Shown: piece by piece, positions 24,784 through 32,697 of the stretch
Numbering within the stretch: position 1 is the first letter of the stretch
Layout of the letters: every line of letters starts with the position of its first letter
Origin: Xanthobacteraceae bacterium
GTDB lineage: Bacteria > Pseudomonadota > Alphaproteobacteria > Rhizobiales > Xanthobacteraceae
DNA: 32,769 bases
Direction of reading: 5' to 3'
Assembly (NCBI GenBank): GCA_020441545.1
Contig: JAGRLZ010000007.1
Span: 1-32,769 of the forward strand
The notes under the pieces: generated by a model
Told to the model about the DNA's origin: nothing
Seen by the model: only the letters and a program-made list of their open reading frames with translations
Database searches by the model: none
Translations under genes and position numbers: made by a program

Positions 24784-24839
24784 CTGTTATCTCCAGACGG
24801 CTATTTCCAGACTGTTATCTCCAGCCTGCTGTTTCCAGC
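24784..24839. repeat. Four degenerate 14-bp tandem repeats
   Basis: CTGTTATCTCCAGA, CGGCTATTTCCAGA, CTGTTATCTCCAGC and CTGCTGTTTCCAGC follow one another directly. They lie in the AT-richer gap between the divergent CapK-like and GT4 genes and could be repeated regulator sites or drift from replication slippage. Confidence 0.75.
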
Positions 24840-24844
24840 CAATT

Positions 24845-24869
24845 ATTGTTATGACGTATTGTTATGACG
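24845..24869. repeat. Two perfect 12-bp direct repeats
   Basis: ATTGTTATGACG occurs at 24845-24856 and 24858-24869, a 13-base period, just after the 14-bp array. In the same gap GGTAAA (24938-24943) and TTTACC (24951-24956) form a small inverted repeat 10 bases before the GT4 start. Confidence 0.75.
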
Positions 24870-24966
24870 CGCTTTCCCAACGCGGGCCGGTATCTATTTC
24901 GCTTCGAAGGCTATAGCGCAACCTGGCCGCAAAACGCGGTAAATTGCCCGTTTACCTTAACTCTCC

Positions 24967-26085
24967 ATGATCCCGCTCATGGCTGTTCTCCCCAAACATG
25001 TGGCCGTTTACGTGCCGGCGCTCAACCGCGGCGGCGCGGAGCGCGTTGCGGCCCTGCTCGCGTCAGGATTCCACAAGGCGGGCCGGCGGGTCACGCTGCT
25101 GGTGGACTTCGAGGCCGACGATAACCTCGCGCTGGTGGATCAGGGTATCAGGATCGTCGTGTTCGGTCGATCGCACGGCGCGAGCGTGCGCGCGCTGGCC
25201 CGCCTGCTTGGGCAGGGCGGTCGCGACGGCGGTATCGACGTCGCGCTTGCGATCGGCGGCGCCGCCAATGTCAAGCTCTCGCTCGCGCATCTTCTGTCGC
25301 GCAGCGGTGCCCGTATCGTGCTGTCCTATCACGGACGTTCCGGGGTCGGGCGCGGCCGGCTCGGCCATGCCGCCTATTCCTTCGCGCCGCTGCTGGCACG
25401 GCGGGCCGATGCCGTGGTCTGCGTCTCCGACGGGCTCTGCGCGCATCTGCGCGACGACTGGAAGGTGCCGCCGGCCAAGCTGACCCGCATCTACAATCCG
25501 GTGTCGGTCGAGAACGCCCTGCCGGCGAGCCGCGGCGAACTCGAGAGCCGGCCGCCGGTCATCGTCGGCATGGGCCGACTCAATGCGGAGAAGGGCTTCG
25601 CCGCGCTGGTCGAGGCGCTGGCGCGGATGCGCGCCGATGCGCGGCTCGTCATTTTCGGCGAGGGGCCGGAGCGGCCAAACCTGCTTGCGCGGGCGCGGGA
25701 ACTCGGCCTCGGCGACCGCGTCGAGCTGCCCGGCTATCGCGACGATCCATGGCCCTGCTATGCGGCGGGACGATGCTTCGCGCTGGCCTCGCCGAACGAG
25801 GCGTTCGGCAACGTCGTGGTCGAGGCGCTGGCCTCCGGATTGCCCGTGGTCGCCACCCGGAGCGGCGGCCCCGACGAAATCCTGGCCGAAGGGCGCTTCG
25901 GGGCGCTGGTCGCGAATGGCGATATCGAGGGGCTCGCCGGCGCGCTGGACCGGGCGCTGTCGGAGCCGGGCGACCCGGCGCCGCGCATCGCGCGGGCCGC
26001 GGAGTTCACCGTGGAGAGGGCCGTCCGGCACTATCTCGATCTGTTCGACGGCCTCTCCGGTGTGCCGGCTCCGGGCGGGCCGTAG
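24967..26085 (+). CDS. Glycosyltransferase family 4
   Basis: A 372-residue GT-B enzyme. The N terminus has VAVYVPALNRGGAERVAALL, with the NRGGAER acceptor-loop signature common in GT4. The donor domain has VGMGRLNAEKGFAALVEAL, LVIFGEGPERPNL, and ALASPNEAFGNVVVEALASG containing the E-x7-E glutamates, followed by VVATRSGGPDEIL. It probably adds a sugar to the lipid-linked repeat unit. Start: ATG at 24967 (MIPLMAVLPK) or 24979; neither has a clear ribosome binding site. It converges with the Wzx gene, leaving only six bases between stops. Confidence 0.88.
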   Translation: MIPLMAVLPKHVAVYVPALNRGGAERVAALLASGFHKAGRRVTLLVDFEADDNLALVDQGIRIVVFGRSHGASVRALARLLGQGGRDGGIDVALAIGGAANVKLSLAHLLSRSGARIVLSYHGRSGVGRGRLGHAAYSFAPLLARRADAVVCVSDGLCAHLRDDWKVPPAKLTRIYNPVSVENALPASRGELESRPPVIVGMGRLNAEKGFAALVEALARMRADARLVIFGEGPERPNLLARARELGLGDRVELPGYRDDPWPCYAAGRCFALASPNEAFGNVVVEALASGLPVVATRSGGPDEILAEGRFGALVANGDIEGLAGALDRALSEPGDPAPRIARAAEFTVERAVRHYLDLFDGLSGVPAPGGP

Positions 26086-26091
26086 TCCCGG

Positions 26092-27534
26092 TCATCCCCG
26101 GTTCGGCCAGATCTCCCATGGCCGGTCGAGCAGGCGGACCAGCGAGAAGCCGAAGGCCGTCAGGGTTCCGGCATAGACCACGATGAAGCCGAGCGTTGCG
26201 GCGATCAGGATGGTGAGCGGCGCGGTCAGATTCAGAAGCTCGTCGATGAACAGCGCGGTCAGGGAGGCCAGCAGCAGCGATGTCGCCAGGCCGACGACGG
26301 CGGTGCGCGGCACTAGGAACGGCAGGATGCGGGTCGACAGGACGGCGCTGATCGCCAGCGACAGCGTCGCCGAAGCCGCGGCGATCATCGCCGCGGCGGT
26401 TGGGCCGCCGATCGGGATCAGCAGCAGTCCGCCGACCAGCGACAGGGTCGCCGCCGGGGCGATGGTGAAGAACTGGCGCCAGTTCTTGTTGGCGATATAG
26501 AACACGTTGTCGAAACAGAAATTCTTCAGGCCGTTGCACAGCGTGGCAAAGGCGATCCACGGGATCACGCGGACCGCGGCGGCGCGGTATTCCTCCGGGA
26601 GCACCAGCGTGGTGAACGGCTCGGCGAGCAGGCTGACGCCCGCGGCCACGGCCCCGCACAGCACGGCCAGCGCAAGCAGGTTGCCGGACTGGATTCGTCC
26701 GGCGGCCGCCGGCCCGTCCGCCGCGTAGCTGCGCACCAGCATCGGGAAGATGTACGGATTGAGCGCGGTGCTGAACAGTTCGACCGACTGCCGGGCCAAT
26801 GCGTAGGCTGCCGCATAGAGTCCGACGCTGGCTGGGCCCAGCGCGGCATTGAGGATGAAGCGGTCGAGCCAGCCGACGACATGGCCGGCGAGCGCGACCA
26901 CCACCAGGGGAAGGCCGAACAGCAGCGGGGCGCGATAGCCGAGCGCGGGAAGCGCCGGCCACGGCAGCAGGCGCGCGGCCGCGGCGCAGGCGACGACGGC
27001 CAGCGCCAGGGTCGTGAGCGACACGCCGAGCGAGGCCGCAAAGAACGTCGGCTGGACCAGGTAGACGGCCAGGATGGAGCCGCCGACCGACAGCACCCCG
27101 CGCAGCATCTCGATGCCGGCATAGAGAACGTGCTGCTGCCGGGCCTGCAGCAGAGTGAGGCCGAGGCGCAGCGCGGCGAAGGCCAGCACATAGGCGGCCA
27201 CCGCGACCACGAAGCGGCCGGACAGGTTGGGCTGCACCAGCGGCAGCAGCGTGGTCATCGCCAGCGACAGCGCGCAGGAGCCGCCCGCCAGGACCAGGGC
27301 GCGCCCGAGCCGCCGCGCGGAGGGGCGCCGGACACGGCTCTCGCTGGAGAGGATGAAGATGCGCAGCCAGCCGCCGAACGCCATGTCGAGGATTTCGCCG
27401 GAGGTCACGACGAGGGTGAAAAGCCCGTAGTCGTCGACCGGCAGCAGCCGCGTCAGCACCAGCAGCAGCAGGAATGTCGCAAGCCGCGGCACGAAGGTGG
27501 CGCCAAAGTAAAGGACGACGTTCACCCGGCTCAT
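26092..27534 (-). CDS. Polysaccharide flippase (Wzx/MATE-like)
   Basis: A 480-residue integral membrane protein with about 12-14 hydrophobic segments. It begins VVLYFGATFVPRLATFLLLL, followed by LTRLLPVDDYGLFTLVVTSG, the typical start of Wzx/RfbX proteins. Later segments include LDRFILNAALGPASVGLYAAAY (shown to 20 residues: LDRFILNAALGPASVGLYAA), the flippase hallmark. It should flip lipid-linked repeat units across the inner membrane for the Wzy-like polymerase. The start ATGA overlaps the stop of the lyase gene by four bases, so it is translationally coupled as the last gene of the algD-like operon. Confidence 0.9.
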   Translation of the reverse strand: MSRVNVVLYFGATFVPRLATFLLLLVLTRLLPVDDYGLFTLVVTSGEILDMAFGGWLRIFILSSESRVRRPSARRLGRALVLAGGSCALSLAMTTLLPLVQPNLSGRFVVAVAAYVLAFAALRLGLTLLQARQQHVLYAGIEMLRGVLSVGGSILAVYLVQPTFFAASLGVSLTTLALAVVACAAAARLLPWPALPALGYRAPLLFGLPLVVVALAGHVVGWLDRFILNAALGPASVGLYAAAYALARQSVELFSTALNPYIFPMLVRSYAADGPAAAGRIQSGNLLALAVLCGAVAAGVSLLAEPFTTLVLPEEYRAAAVRVIPWIAFATLCNGLKNFCFDNVFYIANKNWRQFFTIAPAATLSLVGGLLLIPIGGPTAAAMIAAASATLSLAISAVLSTRILPFLVPRTAVVGLATSLLLASLTALFIDELLNLTAPLTILIAATLGFIVVYAGTLTAFGFSLVRLLDRPWEIWPNRG

Positions 27535-29567
27535 GGATGGCCTATCGTTGACGGGCTGCGGGGTTCCGGGGCCGGTCGGGCCTCGCACAGGTCGACGCGG
27601 ATGTCGAAGGCGCGCGCTTCGCGCGTCGTCGCTCGAAAGCAGATCCGGCGCGTCGATCGCATCACGCCGAAGGCCGGTGAATAGTCGGCGGCGATGAGGT
27701 GCGCCGTCAGATTTGCGCTGCCGGTCAGCCGGAGAAGCGGCGCTCCGTCGTGTTCGACCATGACATGGCCGTCGGTCAGCATGGCCGAGCAGTCGGGATG
27801 CAGCAGGAAGCTGATCTCGATCGAATCGGCGTCCCGGGGCCGCGCCCCATGCGCGACCAGTTCGTCCGCGACGGCAAATCCCTGCCCGTCGATGGCAAGG
27901 GTGCGCCGATGGATCAGGCCGTAATCGGTCACATAGCCGTCGTGTTCGGTGGTGATGCGGCCGCCGCCGGCGATCGGCGTCGCCTGGACCAGCCGCGCAT
28001 CGGCCTTGCGCCGCCAGTTGAACGCGCCCGCGATCTCGCTCTGGTCGGCATGGTCGAGGCACAGCGTATTGTGCGCGGCGGTGCCGCGCAGGCGATCGCG
28101 AACCGCGCCGCCGGCGTGGTAGAGATAGGTGCCGGCGTCGACGAAAACCGGCTGCGAGCCGATGTGAAGCAGCACCGACAGCGCATCGGCATGCCCGTGG
28201 GCTGCGATCGAGAGATAGCCGAGCGGCCCGTGATCGAAAACGATCAAAGCGCGGCGGCCGCCGATGTCGCGGCGGCAGACGGTGTAGCCGCCTTGCTCGA
28301 AGACCCGCAGGCCGGTTGGCGGCTTTCCCGCGTCGGCATCATGCGACCCGGCCTTCGCATCGCCCAAAGCTGTGGGCGCTTTTGCGATGCCGGGTGAGCC
28401 GAGGATCGCGTTGCGCAGTTGCGCCGGCGCGGCGACGGCGAGGTCGGGGCGATCGGCGGCCGCGGCGATGGCGTTGACGATCGAGGCCACGTAAAGCGGC
28501 TCGTGTCCGCGCCCGCTGCCGATCACGCGGCCCTCGTCGTCGTCGCCGATGCGCGGATGGTTGGCGGCCTCGTCAAGCAGCCAGCGCAGGTGCTCGCCGG
28601 CGGCCGCGATTCGCGCCACCACCTCGGGCGGGAACGGCGTTCCCGCCTCCCGGGCGACGGCGAAAGCCAGCAGGTACCATTCGCAGGTGAAGGCGGTGTA
28701 GGTCGGCGACTGTTCGGCGCCGACACCGTCGTCGTGGATCTGGCGGAACGCCTCGGCGATCAGCGTCGCGCGTGCCACTGCTGTTTCCCCGGCCATGCCG
28801 GATCGCGGCCACAGCGTGCCGAGGATATAGAGCGCCGCCGCTTCCGCGATCAGGTGATTGTTGGCCGACGAATAGCGCGACGGATAGCGCGCCAGCCAAT
28901 AGGCATGGGCGGCGAGGCAGCCCGCGATCTTGTCGGCGAGCCGCGCGTCGATGCGGTCGCGGCCGGCCAGCCCCACCGTGAGCAGGATCGACACGATCCG
29001 CAACGCGAGTTCGATGCCGGACGCCCAGTTGACGCCCTTGAACGGCGGGTTGGCGTCGATCCAGCTTTCCAGCAAGGTGAGGGCGTGCCGGATCGGCGCA
29101 TCGTCGCGGTCGCAGATTCCGCACGCCGCCATCGCCGGCAGGACTTGCAGGCGGTTGATCTCCCAGACCAGCTTGACGTCGCCGCGGCCGGCATCGTGAC
29201 GGTAGGGAATGTCGAAGCAGTAATCGGCATCGGGCCAGCGCAGCCCGGAGGTCGGGTCGCGGTGCCAGTCCAGCGCGTCGGAGATCGTGAAGCCCTGTCC
29301 GAGCGCATGATAGCTGCCGGGCTTGCCGTCGCGCGACACGATGGCGCGCCACAGCGCCCGCGCCTCGCCGTCGACCAGCGCGAGGCGGTCGCGGTCGACA
29401 TCCAGCGCCGGCAGCGGAAGGCCCTCGGTCCCGAAGGCATCGCGATAGGATGTGCGCCGGGATATCCGGCGCTTCGCGGCTTCCTCCACCCGATGCACGA
29501 TCTCGCGGGGGCCCATCGCGCGAAGGCGGTTGGCGTACCACGCGAGGCGTTCGGCCGAGAGCCCCAT
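27531..29567 (-). CDS. Heparinase II/III-family polysaccharide lyase
   Basis: A 678-residue protein. The N-terminal ~380 residues are an (alpha/alpha) toroid domain with LGQGFTISDALDWHRDPTSG, FKGVNWASGIELALRIVSI and RYSSANNHLIAEAAALYILG, where NNH is the substrate-groove element. The C-terminal beta-sandwich has AAHGHADALSVLLHIGSQPV, then FVDAGTYLY and RGTAAHNTLCLD, the Heparinase_II_III signature with metal/catalytic histidines. Such lyases cleave uronic-acid polymers by beta-elimination, which fits the AlgD-like enzyme in the operon. No signal peptide is evident, so its location is unclear. ATG 29567 is preferred, with GGGAG at a suitable distance; a GTG at 29573 would overlap the upstream stop. 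Confidence 0.88.
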   Translation of the reverse strand: MGLSAERLAWYANRLRAMGPREIVHRVEEAAKRRISRRTSYRDAFGTEGLPLPALDVDRDRLALVDGEARALWRAIVSRDGKPGSYHALGQGFTISDALDWHRDPTSGLRWPDADYCFDIPYRHDAGRGDVKLVWEINRLQVLPAMAACGICDRDDAPIRHALTLLESWIDANPPFKGVNWASGIELALRIVSILLTVGLAGRDRIDARLADKIAGCLAAHAYWLARYPSRYSSANNHLIAEAAALYILGTLWPRSGMAGETAVARATLIAEAFRQIHDDGVGAEQSPTYTAFTCEWYLLAFAVAREAGTPFPPEVVARIAAAGEHLRWLLDEAANHPRIGDDDEGRVIGSGRGHEPLYVASIVNAIAAAADRPDLAVAAPAQLRNAILGSPGIAKAPTALGDAKAGSHDADAGKPPTGLRVFEQGGYTVCRRDIGGRRALIVFDHGPLGYLSIAAHGHADALSVLLHIGSQPVFVDAGTYLYHAGGAVRDRLRGTAAHNTLCLDHADQSEIAGAFNWRRKADARLVQATPIAGGGRITTEHDGYVTDYGLIHRRTLAIDGQGFAVADELVAHGARPRDADSIEISFLLHPDCSAMLTDGHVMVEHDGAPLLRLTGSANLTAHLIAADYSPAFGVMRSTRRICFRATTREARAFDIRVDLCEARPAPEPRSPSTIGHP

Positions 29568-29569
29568 GC

Positions 29570-30865
29570 TCACTCCCGGGGCGTGTGGGTCGGGGCCGGT
29601 GTCGCGGCCGCGCCGCGGGGGTTGCGGCTGCGGTCGTGACGTTGCAGCAGCGCCGAATAGGCGGCGCGCAGTTTCGGCGCCTCGTGCTCCCAGGCGAGCT
29701 CCTGCTCGACGCGCCGTCGCCCGAACGCGCCCATCGCGGCGCGGCGATCGGGATCGTCGATCAGGCTGAGAATCTTCGCCGCGAGGTCCTGCGGATCGTT
29801 ATGGGCGGCATAGAGCGACGCATCGGCGGCGGAGAAACGCCCCTCGGTGAGGTCGAACTGAACGATCGGCTTGGCCAGCGCCATGTATTCCATGATCTTG
29901 TTCATGGTCGACTTGTCGTTCATCTCGTCGGCCTTGTCCGGATTGACGCAGACATCGGCAGTGTTGAGCATTTCGAACAGGTCGTGGTCGCTGGCGCGGC
30001 CGGTGAAGGTGACGAAATCGTCGACGCGCAAATCCCTGGCGAGCACCTTCATGTCCTCGAGCGCCGGGCCGCCGCCGACCAGGCCGAAGTGAATGTCGGT
30101 GCGGCCATGCTCTTCGACGATCACCTTCACCGCCTTCAGCAGCAGGTCGATGCCCTCCTGCGAGCCCATGACGCCGACATAGCCGACCAGATAGCGGCGG
30201 CCCCGGCGCAGCACCGGATTCGCCGGCAGCCGCTGGATTCGCGTCAGGTCGGGACCGGAGCGGACAACGAAGACATTGGCGTCCGGCATCGCGCCGCGGG
30301 TCAGCGCGATCGCGCGGTAGGACTCGTTGGTGGCGAGCGAGATGTCGGCGCAGCGGAACGTCAGCCGCTCCAGCGTGACCAGCAGGCGATAGAAGAAATC
30401 CTTGCGGCCGAATTTCGAGATGTAGAGCTCCGGATTGATGTCGTGGTGATCGAACATGAACATCTTGCCGAACAGGAATTTGAAGAAGCCGCCGATCAGG
30501 AAGATGGTGTCCGGCGGATTGCAGGCATGGATCACATCGAATCCCTGCCGGAAGAACACCTTCCAGCTCAGCAGGAATTCGCACAACAGCGCCCAGCCGT
30601 ATTCCAGCGGGTAGCCGGACGCGCCCTTGGCCTCGAACGGCATGCTGTGGCGATAGATGTGAACGCCGTCGATGAACTCGTAGCCGCGGGTCGCGTCGAA
30701 GCCCTTCGGGCAGATCACCGACACCACGCAGCCGGCCTTCGCCAGCGTCTTGGCTTCCGACCACACCCGCCGGTCGAACGGCACCGCGAGGTTCTCGACG
30801 ATGATGAGGACGCGCAGCGGCCGGCCGTTGCGGGTCAGGCGCGCATCACCAGTTGATTCCGACAT
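29570..30865 (-). CDS. Glycosyltransferase family 4
   Basis: A 431-residue GT-B enzyme. The N-terminal region has LRVLIIVENLAVPFDRRVWS, the 'PFDRRVW' signature of WcaL/ExoF-like GT4 enzymes in exopolysaccharide loci, and HACNPPDTIFLIG. The donor domain has YLVGYVGVMGSQEGIDLLLK and NDKSTMNKIMEYMALAKPIV, with the E-x7 region altered to KIMEYMALAKPIVQFDL. It lies second in the algD-like operon: its ATG is 20 bases inside the dehydrogenase gene, and its stop touches the lyase start. The C-terminal ~25 residues are Arg/Pro/Thr-rich and probably disordered. The donor sugar is unknown; a uronic acid from the neighbouring dehydrogenase is possible. Confidence 0.9.
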   Translation of the reverse strand: MSESTGDARLTRNGRPLRVLIIVENLAVPFDRRVWSEAKTLAKAGCVVSVICPKGFDATRGYEFIDGVHIYRHSMPFEAKGASGYPLEYGWALLCEFLLSWKVFFRQGFDVIHACNPPDTIFLIGGFFKFLFGKMFMFDHHDINPELYISKFGRKDFFYRLLVTLERLTFRCADISLATNESYRAIALTRGAMPDANVFVVRSGPDLTRIQRLPANPVLRRGRRYLVGYVGVMGSQEGIDLLLKAVKVIVEEHGRTDIHFGLVGGGPALEDMKVLARDLRVDDFVTFTGRASDHDLFEMLNTADVCVNPDKADEMNDKSTMNKIMEYMALAKPIVQFDLTEGRFSAADASLYAAHNDPQDLAAKILSLIDDPDRRAAMGAFGRRRVEQELAWEHEAPKLRAAYSALLQRHDRSRNPRGAAATPAPTHTPRE

Positions 30866-32300
30866 AGCGCGCTTTCATGCGTGGCGTGTCCCACAGGCGA
30901 ACCAGGTCGAGCACGACCTGGTCCTCGCTCAGCAGCGGCTCGATGCCGCGGAATTCCGGGGAGGCGTTGCCGATGATGATGACGTCGGCGCCGGCGACGG
31001 TCTTGCGCAGCGAGGTCATCATGATCGAGTGGATGTGGGGAATGGTCTTTTCGATATATTGCCGGTTCATGCCGGTCAGCGCCGACAGGTTGACGCTGGG
31101 ATCGTAGACCTTGAGGTTGAATCCCTTGCCGAGCAGCCGCTCGATCAGTTCGACCTGCGGGCTTTCGCGCAGGTCGTCGGTGCCGGGCTTGAAGCTGAAG
31201 CCGAGCACCGCCACGTCGCGATGGCCGAAATTGACGACCTTGGCGACCGCGCGCTCGATCTGGCCGCGATTGCTCGGCAGCACGTTGGACAGGATCGGCG
31301 TCTCGACGTCGAGCTGGCGGGCGAGATAGGTCAGCGCGCGGGTGTCCTTCGGCAGGCAGGAGCCGCCGAACGCGAAGCCGGGCTTGAGGTAATACGGCGA
31401 GATGTTGAGCTTGGTGTCGGCGCAGAACACCTTCATCAGTTCGTGGCTGTCGATCTCGAGTGCCTGGCAGATGTTGCCGATCTCGTTGCCGAAGCACACC
31501 TTGAGCGCGTGCCAGGTGTTGTCGGCATATTTGATCATCTCGCTGGCCTCGAAGCTCACCGCGAACAGCGGCGCGTCGATGCCGTCGTAAAGGTCGGCGA
31601 GCTGCCGGGCGGCCTCGGCGTCGTCGGAGCCCACCACGGTCTTCGGCGGGGCGAAGAAGTCGGCGACCGCCGTGCTCTCGCGCAGGAATTCGGGATTGTA
31701 GGCGACCAGCAGATCGTCGCCGCAACGGCGGCCGGATTCCTGTTCGAGGATCGGAATCATCACCTTGCGCATCGAGCCCGGAATCATGGTGGAGCGGACC
31801 ACGACGAGATGCGGGCCCGTCTTGTGACGCAGCGCGCGGCCGATCTCGCCCATCACGTGGCTGACATTGTCGATGTTGATGCTGCCATTGTCGCGGCTCG
31901 GGGTGCCGACGCAGATCAGCGACACGTCGGTGGCCCGGATCGCCTCGTCGACATCGTCGAGCGCGGTCAGCCGGCCGGCCTGCTTGCCGGCCTGCATCAA
32001 GTCCCTCAGCCGCGGCTCGACCACCGGCGGCTCGCCGTCGCGGAAGCACTGCCGCTTGGTCGCGTTGACATCGAGGCCGATGACATGGTGCCCGGCCGCG
32101 GAGAAGCAGGCCGCGGACACCGCGCCCACATAGCCCAGTCCGAACACGCTGATCTTGCGTGGCTTGGTGTTGGTCGGGATCAACAATTCAGTCCGCGAAA
32201 GTGTGGGTGTGGCAGGTGTGGGTGTAGCAGCTGTGAAAGGCTCCGGCGCGTTGTCGGGCGCCAGAGCGATGGACTCAGAATCGCCGAGCAACGAAACCAT
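30846..32300 (-). CDS. Nucleotide-sugar dehydrogenase, GDP-mannose 6-dehydrogenase (AlgD) type
   Basis: A 484-residue NAD-dependent enzyme that oxidises a nucleotide hexose twice to the uronic acid. After a ~48-residue extension it follows Pseudomonas AlgD closely: ISVFGLGYVGAVSAACFSAA (GLGYVG at 54-59), PPVVEPRLRDLMQAGKQAGR, NPEFLRESTA, EMIKYADNTWHALKV, and FAFGGSCLPKDTRALTY with catalytic Cys315. The GGSCLPKD form is that of GDP-mannose dehydrogenases; UDP-glucose dehydrogenases usually have GGSCFPKD. The likely product is GDP-mannuronate. Gene start: ATG 32300 with AGGA about 10 bases upstream. It is the first gene of a tightly overlapping four-gene operon. The Thr/Pro-rich extension (about 22-45) comes partly from a duplicated 15-bp repeat. 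Confidence 0.88.
   Translation of the reverse strand: MVSLLGDSESIALAPDNAPEPFTAATPTPATPTLSRTELLIPTNTKPRKISVFGLGYVGAVSAACFSAAGHHVIGLDVNATKRQCFRDGEPPVVEPRLRDLMQAGKQAGRLTALDDVDEAIRATDVSLICVGTPSRDNGSINIDNVSHVMGEIGRALRHKTGPHLVVVRSTMIPGSMRKVMIPILEQESGRRCGDDLLVAYNPEFLRESTAVADFFAPPKTVVGSDDAEAARQLADLYDGIDAPLFAVSFEASEMIKYADNTWHALKVCFGNEIGNICQALEIDSHELMKVFCADTKLNISPYYLKPGFAFGGSCLPKDTRALTYLARQLDVETPILSNVLPSNRGQIERAVAKVVNFGHRDVAVLGFSFKPGTDDLRESPQVELIERLLGKGFNLKVYDPSVNLSALTGMNRQYIEKTIPHIHSIMMTSLRKTVAGADVIIIGNASPEFRGIEPLLSEDQVVLDLVRLWDTPRMKARYVGINW
32201..32230. repeat. Tandem 15-bp duplication inside the algD-like gene
   Basis: GTGTGGGTGTGGCAG (32201-32215) is followed directly by GTGTGGGTGTAGCAG, with one mismatch. 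On the coding strand it produces the Ala-Thr-Pro-Thr-Pro run in the N-terminal extension. In-frame copy-number change would alter only tail length. Confidence 0.85.
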
Positions 32301-32367
32301 GATCGATATCCTAACTGCCTGTAAATTTGTTGCTTATGGCTTAAGGCCGCGCGGCACCGAATGGAAG

Positions 32368-32387
32368 GCAACAGACGGTGTTGTTGC
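32368..32387. promoter_or_regulatory. Inverted repeat upstream of the algD-like gene
   Basis: GCAACA (32368-32373) and TGTTGC (32382-32387) form a 6-bp inverted pair with 8 bases between, 68 bases before the start codon. It could be a regulator binding site; the symmetry alone is weak evidence. Confidence 0.25.
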
Positions 32388-32667
32388 GGTTAAGATTACT
32401 GGCCCGAAGGATCGGCGATCGCATTCATCATGCATTTACCGTGGTCGCTCTGTGGAATGCCCATGCGGGTGGTGCCGGCCTGCATCGCGAGGCCGCGACC
32501 GGGCGTGACCGGGGGTGCTTCCCGCTTCGGTCGCGGACATCGATCGGGACATCGATGCAGGCTTTGCCGATGCAGCCGCGTGGTCCCTCGCCGTGTTGTC
32601 TCCCGGCGAACGGCGAAAGCTCCATTCAGCCTTTGAAGTCCGCGCATCCTCTGTTTTTCAACTCCTC

Positions 32668-32697
32668 GTTAACCATGAATGTTTTAGGTTCGTTAAC
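32668..32697. promoter_or_regulatory. Paired GTTAAC motifs, possible CtrA-type sites
   Basis: GTTAAC occurs at 32668-32673 and 32692-32697. The first is part of TTAACCAT (32669-32676), a known CtrA half-site form in alphaproteobacteria. The spacing between the TTAA elements is not the classical 7 bases. They may belong to a gene beyond the right edge. Confidence 0.25.

Noticed and set aside
32396-32647. Short minus-strand open frames upstream of the algD-like gene
   Set aside because: Arg/Pro/Thr-rich products with no ribosome binding site or family resemblance; the region looks like ordinary intergenic DNA.
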